From positions 1,178,001-1,242,000 of the forward strand of contig OZ251222.1 of the NCBI GenBank assembly GCA_965240325.2: DNA of 64,000 nucleotides, in the 5' to 3' direction. This document shows, in pieces, positions 51,733-60,081 of the stretch. The notes under the pieces are model-generated. The model was not told where the DNA came from, did not search any database, and saw only the letters and a program-made list of their open reading frames with translations. Source of the DNA: Rebecca billardiae RCC1528 (lineage: Eukaryota > Haptophyta). Position 1 is the stretch's first letter. Each line of letters starts with the position of its first letter. The translations under genes and the position numbers were made by a program.

Positions 51733-53022
51733 ATGGCGCCCCCGCACAAGCGTGCGCGAGCTTGCTACGAGCTCTCGCTCGCGGCAGCGCTGGACGGGCT
51801 GGGCGAGCAGACGCCATGCCCGACCGTTGCTCGGCCCAAGCAGCTCGCGTGCTTCTCACTCGCCGCGGACGGCACGGTGCACCTTGACGACCGAGCGCTG
51901 CGCGAGTTTGCTCAGCCAGCGCTCGGCGCGGATCTCGGCCAGTGCTTCGAAGCGTTCGTGGACAAGGACCGGAGCGCGGGGCCGGCGACGCTGCACGCGC
52001 CCCTCCGCGCGCTCGCCGATCGCTCGGCCTCCGGCGCCCCGCCCCAGCGCGCGCACGTCGTCTCGTGGCGCGGGAATGTGACAAAGCTCCTGTGCACGCC
52101 GTTTTCACGCGACGCGTGGGAGATGGCGCTCACCGTGCCAGCGCGGCGCGGCGCGCGCGGCGAGGGCGTGGCGCAAACGCCGGTGCTCCTCGACGTGCGC
52201 GAGACCGCCGCCGAGCTCGACCGGCTGCGCGCGCGCGACGAGCGCATGCGCCGGCTCGCCTACTGCGGCTACCGGTTTGAACAGCTGTGCACTGCGGCCG
52301 CGGCCGATGAGAGTGCGGCGGCGGCGCCGCCAGACCCGCGCGTGGCTTACTGCACGGTAAACGCCGTGAGCATCGGGCCGCACCGCCTCGTGCTCGCCGC
52401 CGAGGTCGACGCCGTCGTTGGCCCACTCTCTGCCGCGCGCGCCGCCGCCGCCGAGGGCCGCGCCCCCGACTACGTCGAGCTGAAGGTCAGTGCGGTACAC
52501 GCAGAGAGCGCGCGCGCTGCCCACTCGTATCGCCGGCACAAGCTGCTCAAGTTCTGGGCGCAGTCGTTCAGCGTGGGCGTGGAGCGGGTGGTCGTGGGGC
52601 TGCGGGACGAGGGGCTGCGCCTGCGCGCGCTCGAGAGCCTGCACACGCTCGCCATCCCGCGGCAGGTGCGCGGCGTGCCCGGGATGTGGCAGCCAGCCCT
52701 GTGCCTCACCTTTGCAGTGCGCGCTCTGGAGTGGGCGCTCGGCGCAGTGGTGGCGACGCCGGCGGCGGCTGCGGCTGTGCGCGTGCCAGAGGGCGGCGCA
52801 GACGCGGGGCGGGGCCGCGCCGCTCGTGGCAGCGAGCGCCCGCCCGACGCGAGCCCTTGTTGCGCCGGCGCCGAGGAGGAGGACGGGGACGGGGGCGGCA
52901 GCATCACATGGCTGCTGGTTTACGACGGCGGCGCAACGCTGCGCCTCGAGCGCAGCGAGGCGCTGCAGGGCCAGCGCGTACCCGCCGCCCTCCTCGCACA
53001 GGCCGTCGTCGGTGCCGAGTAG
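51733..53022 (+). CDS. DXO/Rai1-family mRNA 5'-cap quality-control nuclease
   Basis: A 429-residue single-exon protein. The family motifs appear in order: SWRGNVTKLLCTPF near residue 110, GYRFEQL near 179, AEVDAVVG near 224 and YVELKVSA near 250, followed by KLLKFWAQSFSVGVERVVVG. The acidic residues and Lys of the GYxFE, ExDxV and ELK motifs bind the catalytic metals and are all present. DXO/Rai1 proteins remove incomplete, unmethylated or NAD caps and degrade the RNA; in yeast Rai1 also supports Rat1. The C-terminal part has a Gly/Ala/Glu-rich insert (residues ~345-395). Together with the Hbs1-like GTPase this window encodes two RNA-surveillance factors, though far apart. Confidence 0.9.
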   Translation: MAPPHKRARACYELSLAAALDGLGEQTPCPTVARPKQLACFSLAADGTVHLDDRALREFAQPALGADLGQCFEAFVDKDRSAGPATLHAPLRALADRSASGAPPQRAHVVSWRGNVTKLLCTPFSRDAWEMALTVPARRGARGEGVAQTPVLLDVRETAAELDRLRARDERMRRLAYCGYRFEQLCTAAAADESAAAAPPDPRVAYCTVNAVSIGPHRLVLAAEVDAVVGPLSAARAAAAEGRAPDYVELKVSAVHAESARAAHSYRRHKLLKFWAQSFSVGVERVVVGLRDEGLRLRALESLHTLAIPRQVRGVPGMWQPALCLTFAVRALEWALGAVVATPAAAAAVRVPEGGADAGRGRAARGSERPPDASPCCAGAEEEDGDGGGSITWLLVYDGGATLRLERSEALQGQRVPAALLAQAVVGAE

Positions 53023-54009
53023 AATACGCACGCGCATGTGGCGTAGCCGTGGCCGACCCGAGGCCGGGTGCAGGCCGTGTCGCGCAGCAGTCGCTCAGTC
53101 TGCTGCTGCGCCAGCGCCAGACTGAGCCATCAAGCATCCGACTCAACGATACCGTTCGATACGCTGACTCTGTCTGTCACTGTCACTATGACTAGACATT
53201 AACTAGTATGATACAGTACCGCCGTACTGCGTCTGCGGTGGCTGAGCCGGCTTCGCACTCGCACCTCGCGGTGGCCCGCGGGCGCGGCCCCGGTGGACCC
53301 CAGTGATGACGGATCGATCGTGAAGCGGCCCGGCCAGGGCTAGGTAGTTACAGGCCCAAGCCTGACTGCCGCAGCCCATGGCCATGACTAGCCTGATGCA
53401 GTGTCAGTCGGACAGCCGGACGAATAATAATAACAAGTCACAAGAGCGGGTCCTGCCGCGAGCGGGTGCGGGCGGTGCGGCGGCGGCCGCCGCCAGCCGC
53501 AGTGTCAGCCTGCTGCCTGTGCCCAGTGCGGTTGCCCGTTGTCTGCCTGCTTGGCATCACCGTCAACCGCCGGGCCGGAGACCGCTACTCGGGCGGCTAC
53601 CAAATACCATAGGCTCTGGCTCCGGTTGACCCCTGACAGTCCGGTCCGATAGAAACCGGGCGTACCGAAAATGATCCTCGCATTCCTGCGGCCGAATCAG
53701 AATGAACGCCCGAAGTGTCCCACAGGGCCCCAAGTAGGGTTGCTATCCTGGATGGCCAATAAGTGCCCAGGTTGTGAAACTCAGTTTGTGACTACTTCAG
53801 ACTCTATTTTTCATAGCTATTTACCCAGTCCGGTGACATATTTCCAATAGCTACGGGTGCATGTCCGGATCGCTCCCGGACCGTGTTCTGACAAGAGTCT
53901 GAAGTGGGTAAATACATAGTAAAATAGAGTCTGGACTATAGAGGAAGCATACTGACATTACTGTACTGTACGTAAGCGGCGGTTGGCTGATGGCTCAGAA
54001 GGGCTCTTA
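53023..54009. other. Intergenic with an imperfect hairpin
   Basis: The segment CAGACTCTATTTT-CATAGCTATTTACCC at about 53797-53830 is an imperfect inverted partner of 53897-53935 (GGGTAAATACATAGTAAAATAGAGTCTGG). The AT-rich hairpin may be a small decayed foldback element. No gene was recognised elsewhere. Confidence 0.5.
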
Positions 54010-54972
54010 TTAGACGACAAGTCGGGAGCTGCTCAACTGCATGCCCCGGAAGCACTCCAGATCGGATGCAAGGTACGCGTGCATCTTGTCGAGCGCTGCC
54101 TCGGACGCGTTGCGCAGCGCCCACTTCTCCGTCGCCGCGATGCACTTGTCGCTCGTCGCGGCGGCATTCTTCTTAGGCGCAGACCGCACGCGCGCCCGTT
54201 TTCTGCCCGTGGAGAGATGAACTAAATCCTCAAAGTCGGAGGCGAGCGTCGGGAGCGTCGCGATAAAGTCGATGGGGAAGGCCATGTCCAGCTTCATCAT
54301 CTGTGGCCAGGCGTGGTACGCCTGCGGGCCGCAGTCGTGCCCCGCGCGCATGTCGTCGATGAACGTCTCGAACCGGTCCACCGCGCCGCGCGCGCTCGCG
54401 AGGCAGTCAACGCCAAATGATTTGCACACGCCACTGCTGCTCTTTTCGGGCGGCCGCCCCTGGCGGCCCCACCTGTGCCACCGGCGCATGGTCTCGGCGT
54501 ACCCAGAGACGAAGGCGTCGATGGGCTCGCGAATGACCGTGAAGACGGTCATATTCTCCGCCAAGATGTGCCCGGGCAGCCACCACGCGCCGATCCTCCT
54601 CCGGCGCCGGCCGATCGTACGATTTTGGAAGGCTAGGTATGGCGCCTGCAGGCATTTGCTGTGCGTACCAGAGTACTTGACCATGAGGCGCAAGACCGCG
54701 GTGCTCGCGGCCTTAGGGTTTCGAACGAATACAAGCTTCAGCGGCGCGTTCACGTACACGTCGTTGATCGTGTGGTGCCACATGAATTCGCGGCGCGTCT
54801 CGTGGACCGCTCGCTGGCAGCTGGCGCTCTGCGCAAGCTGCCGAGCGCGCGCGACGCCGGGGGGAGAGTTGAGCTCGCCTAATGCCGAGCCCGCTGGGAC
54901 CACGTGCGCCCGTGAGCCCAGACCGATGATCACGACGACGGCGCGCCAGGTGTTCCTGCGGTGCATGGCCAT
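54010..54972 (-). CDS. Golgi-type sulfotransferase
   Basis: A 320-residue protein from the ATG at 54972. The N-terminus (TWRAVVVIIGLGSRAHVV) looks like a type II signal anchor. The PAPS-binding motifs of carbohydrate sulfotransferases are visible: a 5'-phosphosulfate loop LVFVRNPKAASTAVLRLM near residue 80-97 and a 3'-phosphate site FTVIREPIDAFVSGYAE near 143-158. MWHHTINDVYVNAPLKLVF before the loop and HAWPQMMKLDMAF later fit the family order. It should transfer sulfate from PAPS to a glycan or similar acceptor in the Golgi lumen. The acceptor cannot be told. The family is large in marine algae. Confidence 0.8.
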   Translation of the reverse strand: MAMHRRNTWRAVVVIIGLGSRAHVVPAGSALGELNSPPGVARARQLAQSASCQRAVHETRREFMWHHTINDVYVNAPLKLVFVRNPKAASTAVLRLMVKYSGTHSKCLQAPYLAFQNRTIGRRRRRIGAWWLPGHILAENMTVFTVIREPIDAFVSGYAETMRRWHRWGRQGRPPEKSSSGVCKSFGVDCLASARGAVDRFETFIDDMRAGHDCGPQAYHAWPQMMKLDMAFPIDFIATLPTLASDFEDLVHLSTGRKRARVRSAPKKNAAATSDKCIAATEKWALRNASEAALDKMHAYLASDLECFRGMQLSSSRLVV

Positions 54973-55929
54973 GAATTCATTCGTCCGCCACCGTTCCGGC
55001 TGTTACAGGAGCAGATACAGTTACAGTTTACTAAGAAGTAAGAGACGCACACAGCTCAGGCAGGCGAGATACAGTTTACTAAGAATAAGAGACGCACACA
55101 GCTCAGGCAGGCGAGATTGACGCCCGCCAACTGTCACCGCCCATGAAGCCGTCGCCGATGGTAGCGCCGCCGGGAAAATTCGTTCAGCCGTCCGCCTGCG
55201 AGGCCTGGATGAGGGCTGCGGCCGCCTCGCGGCGCGCCAGCGCCCGTCGTCCTCGCCCCACCGTCGTCCACAAAACGTCGTCGTCCGAACTCGCCGACTG
55301 GGCGCCGATGCGACAGCGCGCCGACAGGATGAGGATGTAGTAAGGAATGTAGAGCCCCACTGTCGGTTGGGGAAGGCGTGCCTATCAAGCGGCATGACTG
55401 GGGTAGCATATCATCCGTGACACAGAAAGAAGGCCTGGCCCTCAGTTGATATGTGCCCCAGTGTGGCGTGTCGGCCTCAAAGCCGGCGGCAGGGTTCTGT
55501 TGCCCGGAGCAGGGTTTGCTGGCGCACCAGCTGCGTGGGCCGGGGCGTTAGTCACGCTGGTCGGCTGGTAATCACGCCTTAACCATCAAGTGTGCACGTT
55601 AAAACAGCATAGTAAACTGAAACCATACGACACGGTATCTTGTAGCGGGTACCAGGTAGTGCGATGGCATGCGAAATCAGCCCGTTACGTACACTCGTCA
55701 TAGGTATGACCAGGTACGCCGCGGACGAATGTAGCCTATGATAAGTCTAATAATAATATCAAATATGAATTAATATGCGGGGGTACCGCACGCCCATCCG
55801 TTCTCACAAAATACAATCTCACGGGCCGGGCGGGTTCACCGACACCGTTCATTCAGTCTCCAGATCTGACGGCGTCATCGGAACCGCTGTCCGAGCGGAG
55901 CCTTGGCGGACGTGCGCGGGCGGATGGCT
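54973..55929. other. Intergenic between a sulfotransferase start and the RING-CH gene end
   Basis: Apart from the duplicated repeat at 55020-55110, this holds AT-rich patches (55745-55775) and short open frames with no recognised domain. No gene is called. Confidence 0.45.
55020..55110 (+). repeat. Two tandem copies of a dispersed repeat (~47 bp)
   Basis: ACAGTTTACTAAGAA(G)TAAGAGACGCACA plus CAGCTCAGGCAGGCGAGA occurs twice in tandem here. The first part occurs once more at about 40035-40063. Both sites lie just 5' of secretory enzyme genes, but in opposite orientation relative to the gene. Confidence 0.75.
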
Positions 55930-56991
55930 TCATCTTCTCTCAGTGCTGGCCTGCGCGACGACAACGTTCACGTTGCGGACAGGCACGACCGGAGCCGAGT
56001 GGTGCGCGGTGTGCGGCGGGGGCGACGTGGCGCTACCTGTCACAGGGTTTCGCGCCTGCCATGTTGTGGCGCTCGCGCCAACCGGCCCGCTGGTAGCAGC
56101 CTCCACGTCCGCGGGCGCCAGCGCGGCCCGTGGTGCGTCTGCCGCTTCCTGCGCCGCTGCCATCGTCGCCTCGCGCGCCTCGTGTGCGGCCTCCTGCGAG
56201 CGATTGACGAGCGCGCGGAGCGACGGCGGCGTGTTCTGGTCGGCGATCATCTGCAGCGTGATCGGGAAGCCGAAGGCGACGATCTCGAGCGGGTTGCGCT
56301 GCGCGCGCAGCTCGAGCCCTCGCTTGAGCGAGCGCGCGACAGATTGCATCTCCTGCTGCTGGCGCATGCGGCGCGTCTCCTCGGGCGCGCGGCGGAACTG
56401 CTCGCGCTCCTCGTCCGTCGGCTCGAGCAGCGCCACCTGGATCGTGTGCACCGGCAGCTCGTTGATCGACACGCCAAAGTAGAGCACAGTCACGAAGCAG
56501 ACGCCCACCGCCACGTACGCGAAGGGCAGCGAGTTGAATCCGGGCGCGAGGAGCTGCAGCGCGAGCGCGAGCGCGCCGAAGATCAGGATGGCGAGGGTGC
56601 CCACGCCGAAGAGGAGCCTGTTCCTCGCGGGCGCCAGCAGCATCCCCAGCCGGCCGAGGAAGCCGTGCGAGCGCAGCTTCGTGTCGTACCGGAACGGGTA
56701 GCGGCAGATCGAGCACGCGAGCCGGAGGTTCTTGACGAGGTCCTCGCGGAGGCAGTCCTTGTGCAGGGCGGCCATGCTGCCGATGCAGAGGCACGGGGAG
56801 CGCGTGATGCGCTCATGCGGCTCGGCCCGCTCGAGGCAGAAGATGCACACCACGCCCTCCTCCTCGGCGCGGTCGTCATCCTCGTCATCACACTCCACGC
56901 ACACGTCTGCCACGGCCGCCTCGTCGAGCCCTGTCGGCGCGCCCGCCGCCGCGGTGGGCTCGGCGGCAGGCACCGCGACAGTCTCGCTCAT
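55930..56991 (-). CDS. RING-CH (MARCH-type) membrane E3 ubiquitin ligase
   Basis: A 353-residue protein from the ATG at 56991. A C4HC3 RING-CH domain lies at residues ~47-98 (CIFC, CLC, HKDC and CSIC pairs in the order and spacing of MARCH/Doa10-type domains). Two strongly hydrophobic spans follow (LLFGVGTLAILIFGALALAL and FAYVAVGVCFVTVLYFGV). RING-CH ligases transfer ubiquitin to membrane proteins in the ER, endosomes or plasma membrane. The C-terminal half is Glu/Arg/Ala-rich and likely helical then disordered. The frame reaches 57009 through a non-ATG codon, so 56991 is the start. Confidence 0.9.
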   Translation of the reverse strand: MSETVAVPAAEPTAAAGAPTGLDEAAVADVCVECDDEDDDRAEEEGVVCIFCLERAEPHERITRSPCLCIGSMAALHKDCLREDLVKNLRLACSICRYPFRYDTKLRSHGFLGRLGMLLAPARNRLLFGVGTLAILIFGALALALQLLAPGFNSLPFAYVAVGVCFVTVLYFGVSINELPVHTIQVALLEPTDEEREQFRRAPEETRRMRQQQEMQSVARSLKRGLELRAQRNPLEIVAFGFPITLQMIADQNTPPSLRALVNRSQEAAHEAREATMAAAQEAADAPRAALAPADVEAATSGPVGASATTWQARNPVTGSATSPPPHTAHHSAPVVPVRNVNVVVAQASTERR

Positions 56992-57658
56992 CGCGCCGAC
57001 GGCGGGCAAGCTTTATTGGCCCCCACAGCTGTCCAGGCCGCGCCGACGACGGGGACGGGGACGCACGGCCCGGCCCGGACGCGATCAGCGGGCCCGACGC
57101 GATCAGTGCCAGTGGGCCATGGCGGCTGGTCGGGCGTCCTACCGCCCTTCTCCTCTCGCTGGCATTCGCGATGGCCCCGCGGTGCTGTGACGACTGACGA
57201 CGTTCCTGTTGGGCCGGAGGAGCTTCGGCCGAAGTAGGAGTGCAGCGACCTCCACCTCTGGTTGCGCTAGCTCGTGCACAATCGGTCCGTCGCGCCCAAC
57301 ATTGCGAGCGGCGCCGTGCCCGCACGCCGCGCACTGCGTGGCGCTCGCGCGAGACCAGGAGCCGGACTGCAAGGACGTGGGCGACACGGCGCGCGGCCGC
57401 CGCCGGCCGCGCGCAGCATGTCTCTGCCCTCGCGATCCGACCTCAGCTGCTTCTGGATGCACAGGCGCGACATGGACATCGCTCGTGCGCTGAAGGCGGC
57501 AGGCTGACTGGCGGCCCGAACCCGCACCGCATGTGAGTCTGATGCCTCCCGTTGAATTGACAGGCTGTCTAGTACTTCGTCAGTATGGGTCACCACTCAC
57601 CAGAGCCAGTCGAGCACCAGTTGTAGAGCTGCCTGAACGCCCACGGCCCGTGCCACGG
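56992..57658. other. Intergenic between RING-CH start and R3H gene end
   Basis: A TATTGG/CCAAT-like site lies at about 57013, close to the RING-CH start. At 57300-57506 a plus-strand segment with regular Cys residues (CPHAAHC, PDCKD) and a possible GTGGGC...GCGCAG intron leads to SDLSCFWMHRRDMDIARALK and a stop at 57506. This could be a small spliced gene, but the evidence is too thin to call. Confidence 0.35.
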
Positions 57659-59944
57659 CTAGTCGTCCCAATCGTCTGCGTCCGCTGGCGGTGGCGCTGC
57701 GGTCGACTGATGCGCTGTGGGATTGTGGGTCGCCAGCGCGCCCAGGCCAGGCGGGGCCGCCAGCACGGCGGCGGCAGCACCCGCGTGCCCGCTACCACCA
57801 GTGGCGGGACGCGCGCTCGTCGCGCTCCCGCCACCGGCCTTGCTTGGCGCGGGCGGGAGCACCCGATACGCCCCGCGCAGCCCTCCGCCCGCGCGTGTCC
57901 GCGCGGCGTCGAGCAGCGCGCGCGAGTTGAAGGTGGCAACGCCTGCGATCGGTCGGCGTCGGTCGCCGCCTTCGAAGGTCGTCCACTTGAAGCTCGCCTC
58001 CTCCGACGAGAGCCACGGGCGCAGGAACGCCTGCACCGCCTCGGGGTGGCTCACGTCGACGAACTCGAGCCGCGCCTCCTCGCCGGCGTCGGGCACGGCG
58101 GCGCCAGCCGCCGCCGCCGGTCGGCCGGCCGCGGCGCCGGCGGCCACGTCGTCGGCACGCGCCGCGTCGGAGAGCCGATAGGGCGGCCAGCCCTGCGCCT
58201 CGGAGCGGAAGAGGTCGACGCGGCGTCGGGGCTCGTCGCCGTACGAGCCGGTGACCACGCCGTACTTCCGCGCCGCCTCGTGCACGAGCGCGCGCTCGTG
58301 CCGCGCCATGGGCTCGAACGAGTGCCGACGCGCGCCAGACGCCAAGAACGTGTCCAGAGTCGCTTCGACCGCTGTCACCAGCTGCGGCCGCGCGCGCGCG
58401 AGGGCGAGCACGTCGGGGGAGAAGGCGGCGGCGGCGGAGGCGGCGAACATTGAGGGCCGCGCGTCGGGCGCGGAGACGCCGAACGCGTCGGCGAGCTGCG
58501 CGGCGCGCGAGCGCGCCGCCGCGGCGGCGGGCGACGCGGCGGCCGCCGGCTCGGCCGCGCGCACTGCCGGCCGCGGTGGCGGCGGCCGCGCAGGCACCGC
58601 GACCGGCGGCGGCGGCGGCGCCGGTGCCGGCAGCGGCGGGAAGAGGAGGTCCGCCTCGGCCGCGACCTGCTCGCCGCCATCCGCTGCCGCCCGCGCGTGG
58701 CGAAGCTCCTCGTCGTCGAAGAGCGCGAGGTTGCCCTCGCGGCGCGCGGCATTGCGCGTCGCATCAAGGCGCGCACGCTCCGTGCGCGCCGCATAGCCGC
58801 CGCCGCCGCCGCCGCCGCGCGCTCGGCTGGCGGCGCCGCCGCCGCTCAGGTCGTCCAGGCCGACGTGCGCGTGCGGCGAGGCGGCACGCGCGCCACTGCC
58901 ACGCGCAGGTGCCGTGCGGCCCACCGACGCGAACAGGGCGTTGAGCACCGAGCTCGCCTCAGCCTGCATCGCTGAGATGCGGGCCAGGTCATGGCGGCCC
59001 GCGCCGCCGCCCGCGCCGCTCTCAGCCGCCGCCGCGACCGCCTCCGCCAGTGCGTACTCCTGGCGGTGGTCGAAGGCGTCGGCGACGTGCAGCGCGGGCA
59101 GCCTGGCCTCGCGGCAGTGCGCGTCGAGCCTCACGCAGTCCTCCCTGCTCAGCGCACGCCGCGAGATCGGGTGCGAGAACGCCCCTGACGAAACCAAGTA
59201 AGAGCTGAGTACTGCCGGGTCGAACCAGACCGAAACGGCCGAGGCCTCGTCAGCGAGCAGGGCGAAGGGCGGGTGGCGCAGCCGCGAGAGCGGCTCGAGG
59301 CTGATCGGGTCCACCTCGCGCAGCTTGCGCCACCACGCGCCGCCACCCGCCGCGCCGCCACTCCCATCGCCACGGCCGCGGCCGCGCGCCGCGCCGCGCC
59401 CGCCGCCGCCGCCGCGCCCCTTGGCCGGTGGCGCAGGCGCGCTGGCGGCAGCGCTCGGCGAGGCATCGGCTGGCGCGGAGCGAGCGTTGGCGGAACGAGC
59501 CGAAGCCCCTCCACCACCTGACTGCTGTGTCGTTGCGGCTGAGCCGCCCTCGGAGCGGCCACCTCGGCCGGCGCTGCGGCCGGTGCCGCGCCCACCGCCC
59601 CGTCCGCCCCGCCCGCGAGTGCTACCGCGCCCACGCGCGGCACCGTGCGCTGGCGGCGCTGGCGCGACATCTTGCGACGTCTGCCCAGACACAGCCGACG
59701 TAGGGGCCGGAGATGCGAGCAGGTCGTCGATCGTGCGCGCGCCAGCCGCTGTTGCACTCGGCTGCGCTGCTGCCGCGGCTGGCCTCGAGCTCTCGCTTGG
59801 ACCGGGGATCGGCGGAGTGGCGGGTGAGTCGGCGCGCGGCAAGGGAGCCACCTCGGCGCCGATCGTCGATGCGCTCGTGGCCGGCGTCGTTGACGCCTGG
59901 CCCGAGTCCGCGTTCGCGTCCTTCTGCTTGATGCGCCGGCCCAT
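57659..59944 (-). CDS. R3H-domain protein with a U-box-like N-terminal segment
   Basis: A 761-residue single-exon protein from the ATG at 59944. Residues ~90-200 are Arg/Gly-rich (RGRGGRGGGRG), like RNA-binding RGG regions. Around 208-270, VDPISLEPLSRL, then FDPAVLSSYLVSSGAFSHPI and SREDCVRLD, resemble a degenerate U-box/RING-like modification domain that lacks zinc ligands. An R3H single-stranded nucleic-acid-binding domain lies at ~523-575 (HSFEPMARHERALVHEAARK with the R-x3-H pair). A C-terminal segment (EFVDVSHPEAVQAFLRPWL) is followed by disordered tail. RNA or ssDNA binding is likely; ubiquitin ligase activity is only a possibility. The frame runs upstream to 60169, but overlaps the divergent gene. 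Confidence 0.72.
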   Translation of the reverse strand: MGRRIKQKDANADSGQASTTPATSASTIGAEVAPLPRADSPATPPIPGPSESSRPAAAAAQPSATAAGARTIDDLLASPAPTSAVSGQTSQDVAPAPPAHGAARGRGSTRGRGGRGGGRGTGRSAGRGGRSEGGSAATTQQSGGGGASARSANARSAPADASPSAAASAPAPPAKGRGGGGGRGAARGRGRGDGSGGAAGGGAWWRKLREVDPISLEPLSRLRHPPFALLADEASAVSVWFDPAVLSSYLVSSGAFSHPISRRALSREDCVRLDAHCREARLPALHVADAFDHRQEYALAEAVAAAAESGAGGGAGRHDLARISAMQAEASSVLNALFASVGRTAPARGSGARAASPHAHVGLDDLSGGGAASRARGGGGGGGYAARTERARLDATRNAARREGNLALFDDEELRHARAAADGGEQVAAEADLLFPPLPAPAPPPPPVAVPARPPPPRPAVRAAEPAAAASPAAAAARSRAAQLADAFGVSAPDARPSMFAASAAAAFSPDVLALARARPQLVTAVEATLDTFLASGARRHSFEPMARHERALVHEAARKYGVVTGSYGDEPRRRVDLFRSEAQGWPPYRLSDAARADDVAAGAAAGRPAAAAGAAVPDAGEEARLEFVDVSHPEAVQAFLRPWLSSEEASFKWTTFEGGDRRRPIAGVATFNSRALLDAARTRAGGGLRGAYRVLPPAPSKAGGGSATSARPATGGSGHAGAAAAVLAAPPGLGALATHNPTAHQSTAAPPPADADDWDD

Positions 59945-60081
59945 CGCCTTGGAGCTGGGCGTCGTGACAAGCCGTGATGGCAAGTCCTTGCAACGCGGAC
60001 TTGGGTCTTGCGTTCGGGGAGTCGAGGGGCGCGAGGGCGCGAAGCGAAAACTCCACCAACGGAGCTCGGGCCCACGACTGG
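59945..60081. promoter_or_regulatory. Short bidirectional promoter
   Basis: 137 bp between the divergent R3H and Sel1-MYND start codons. The plus-strand frame is open from 59977, so the true leader could be shorter. No motif was recognised. Confidence 0.35.
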
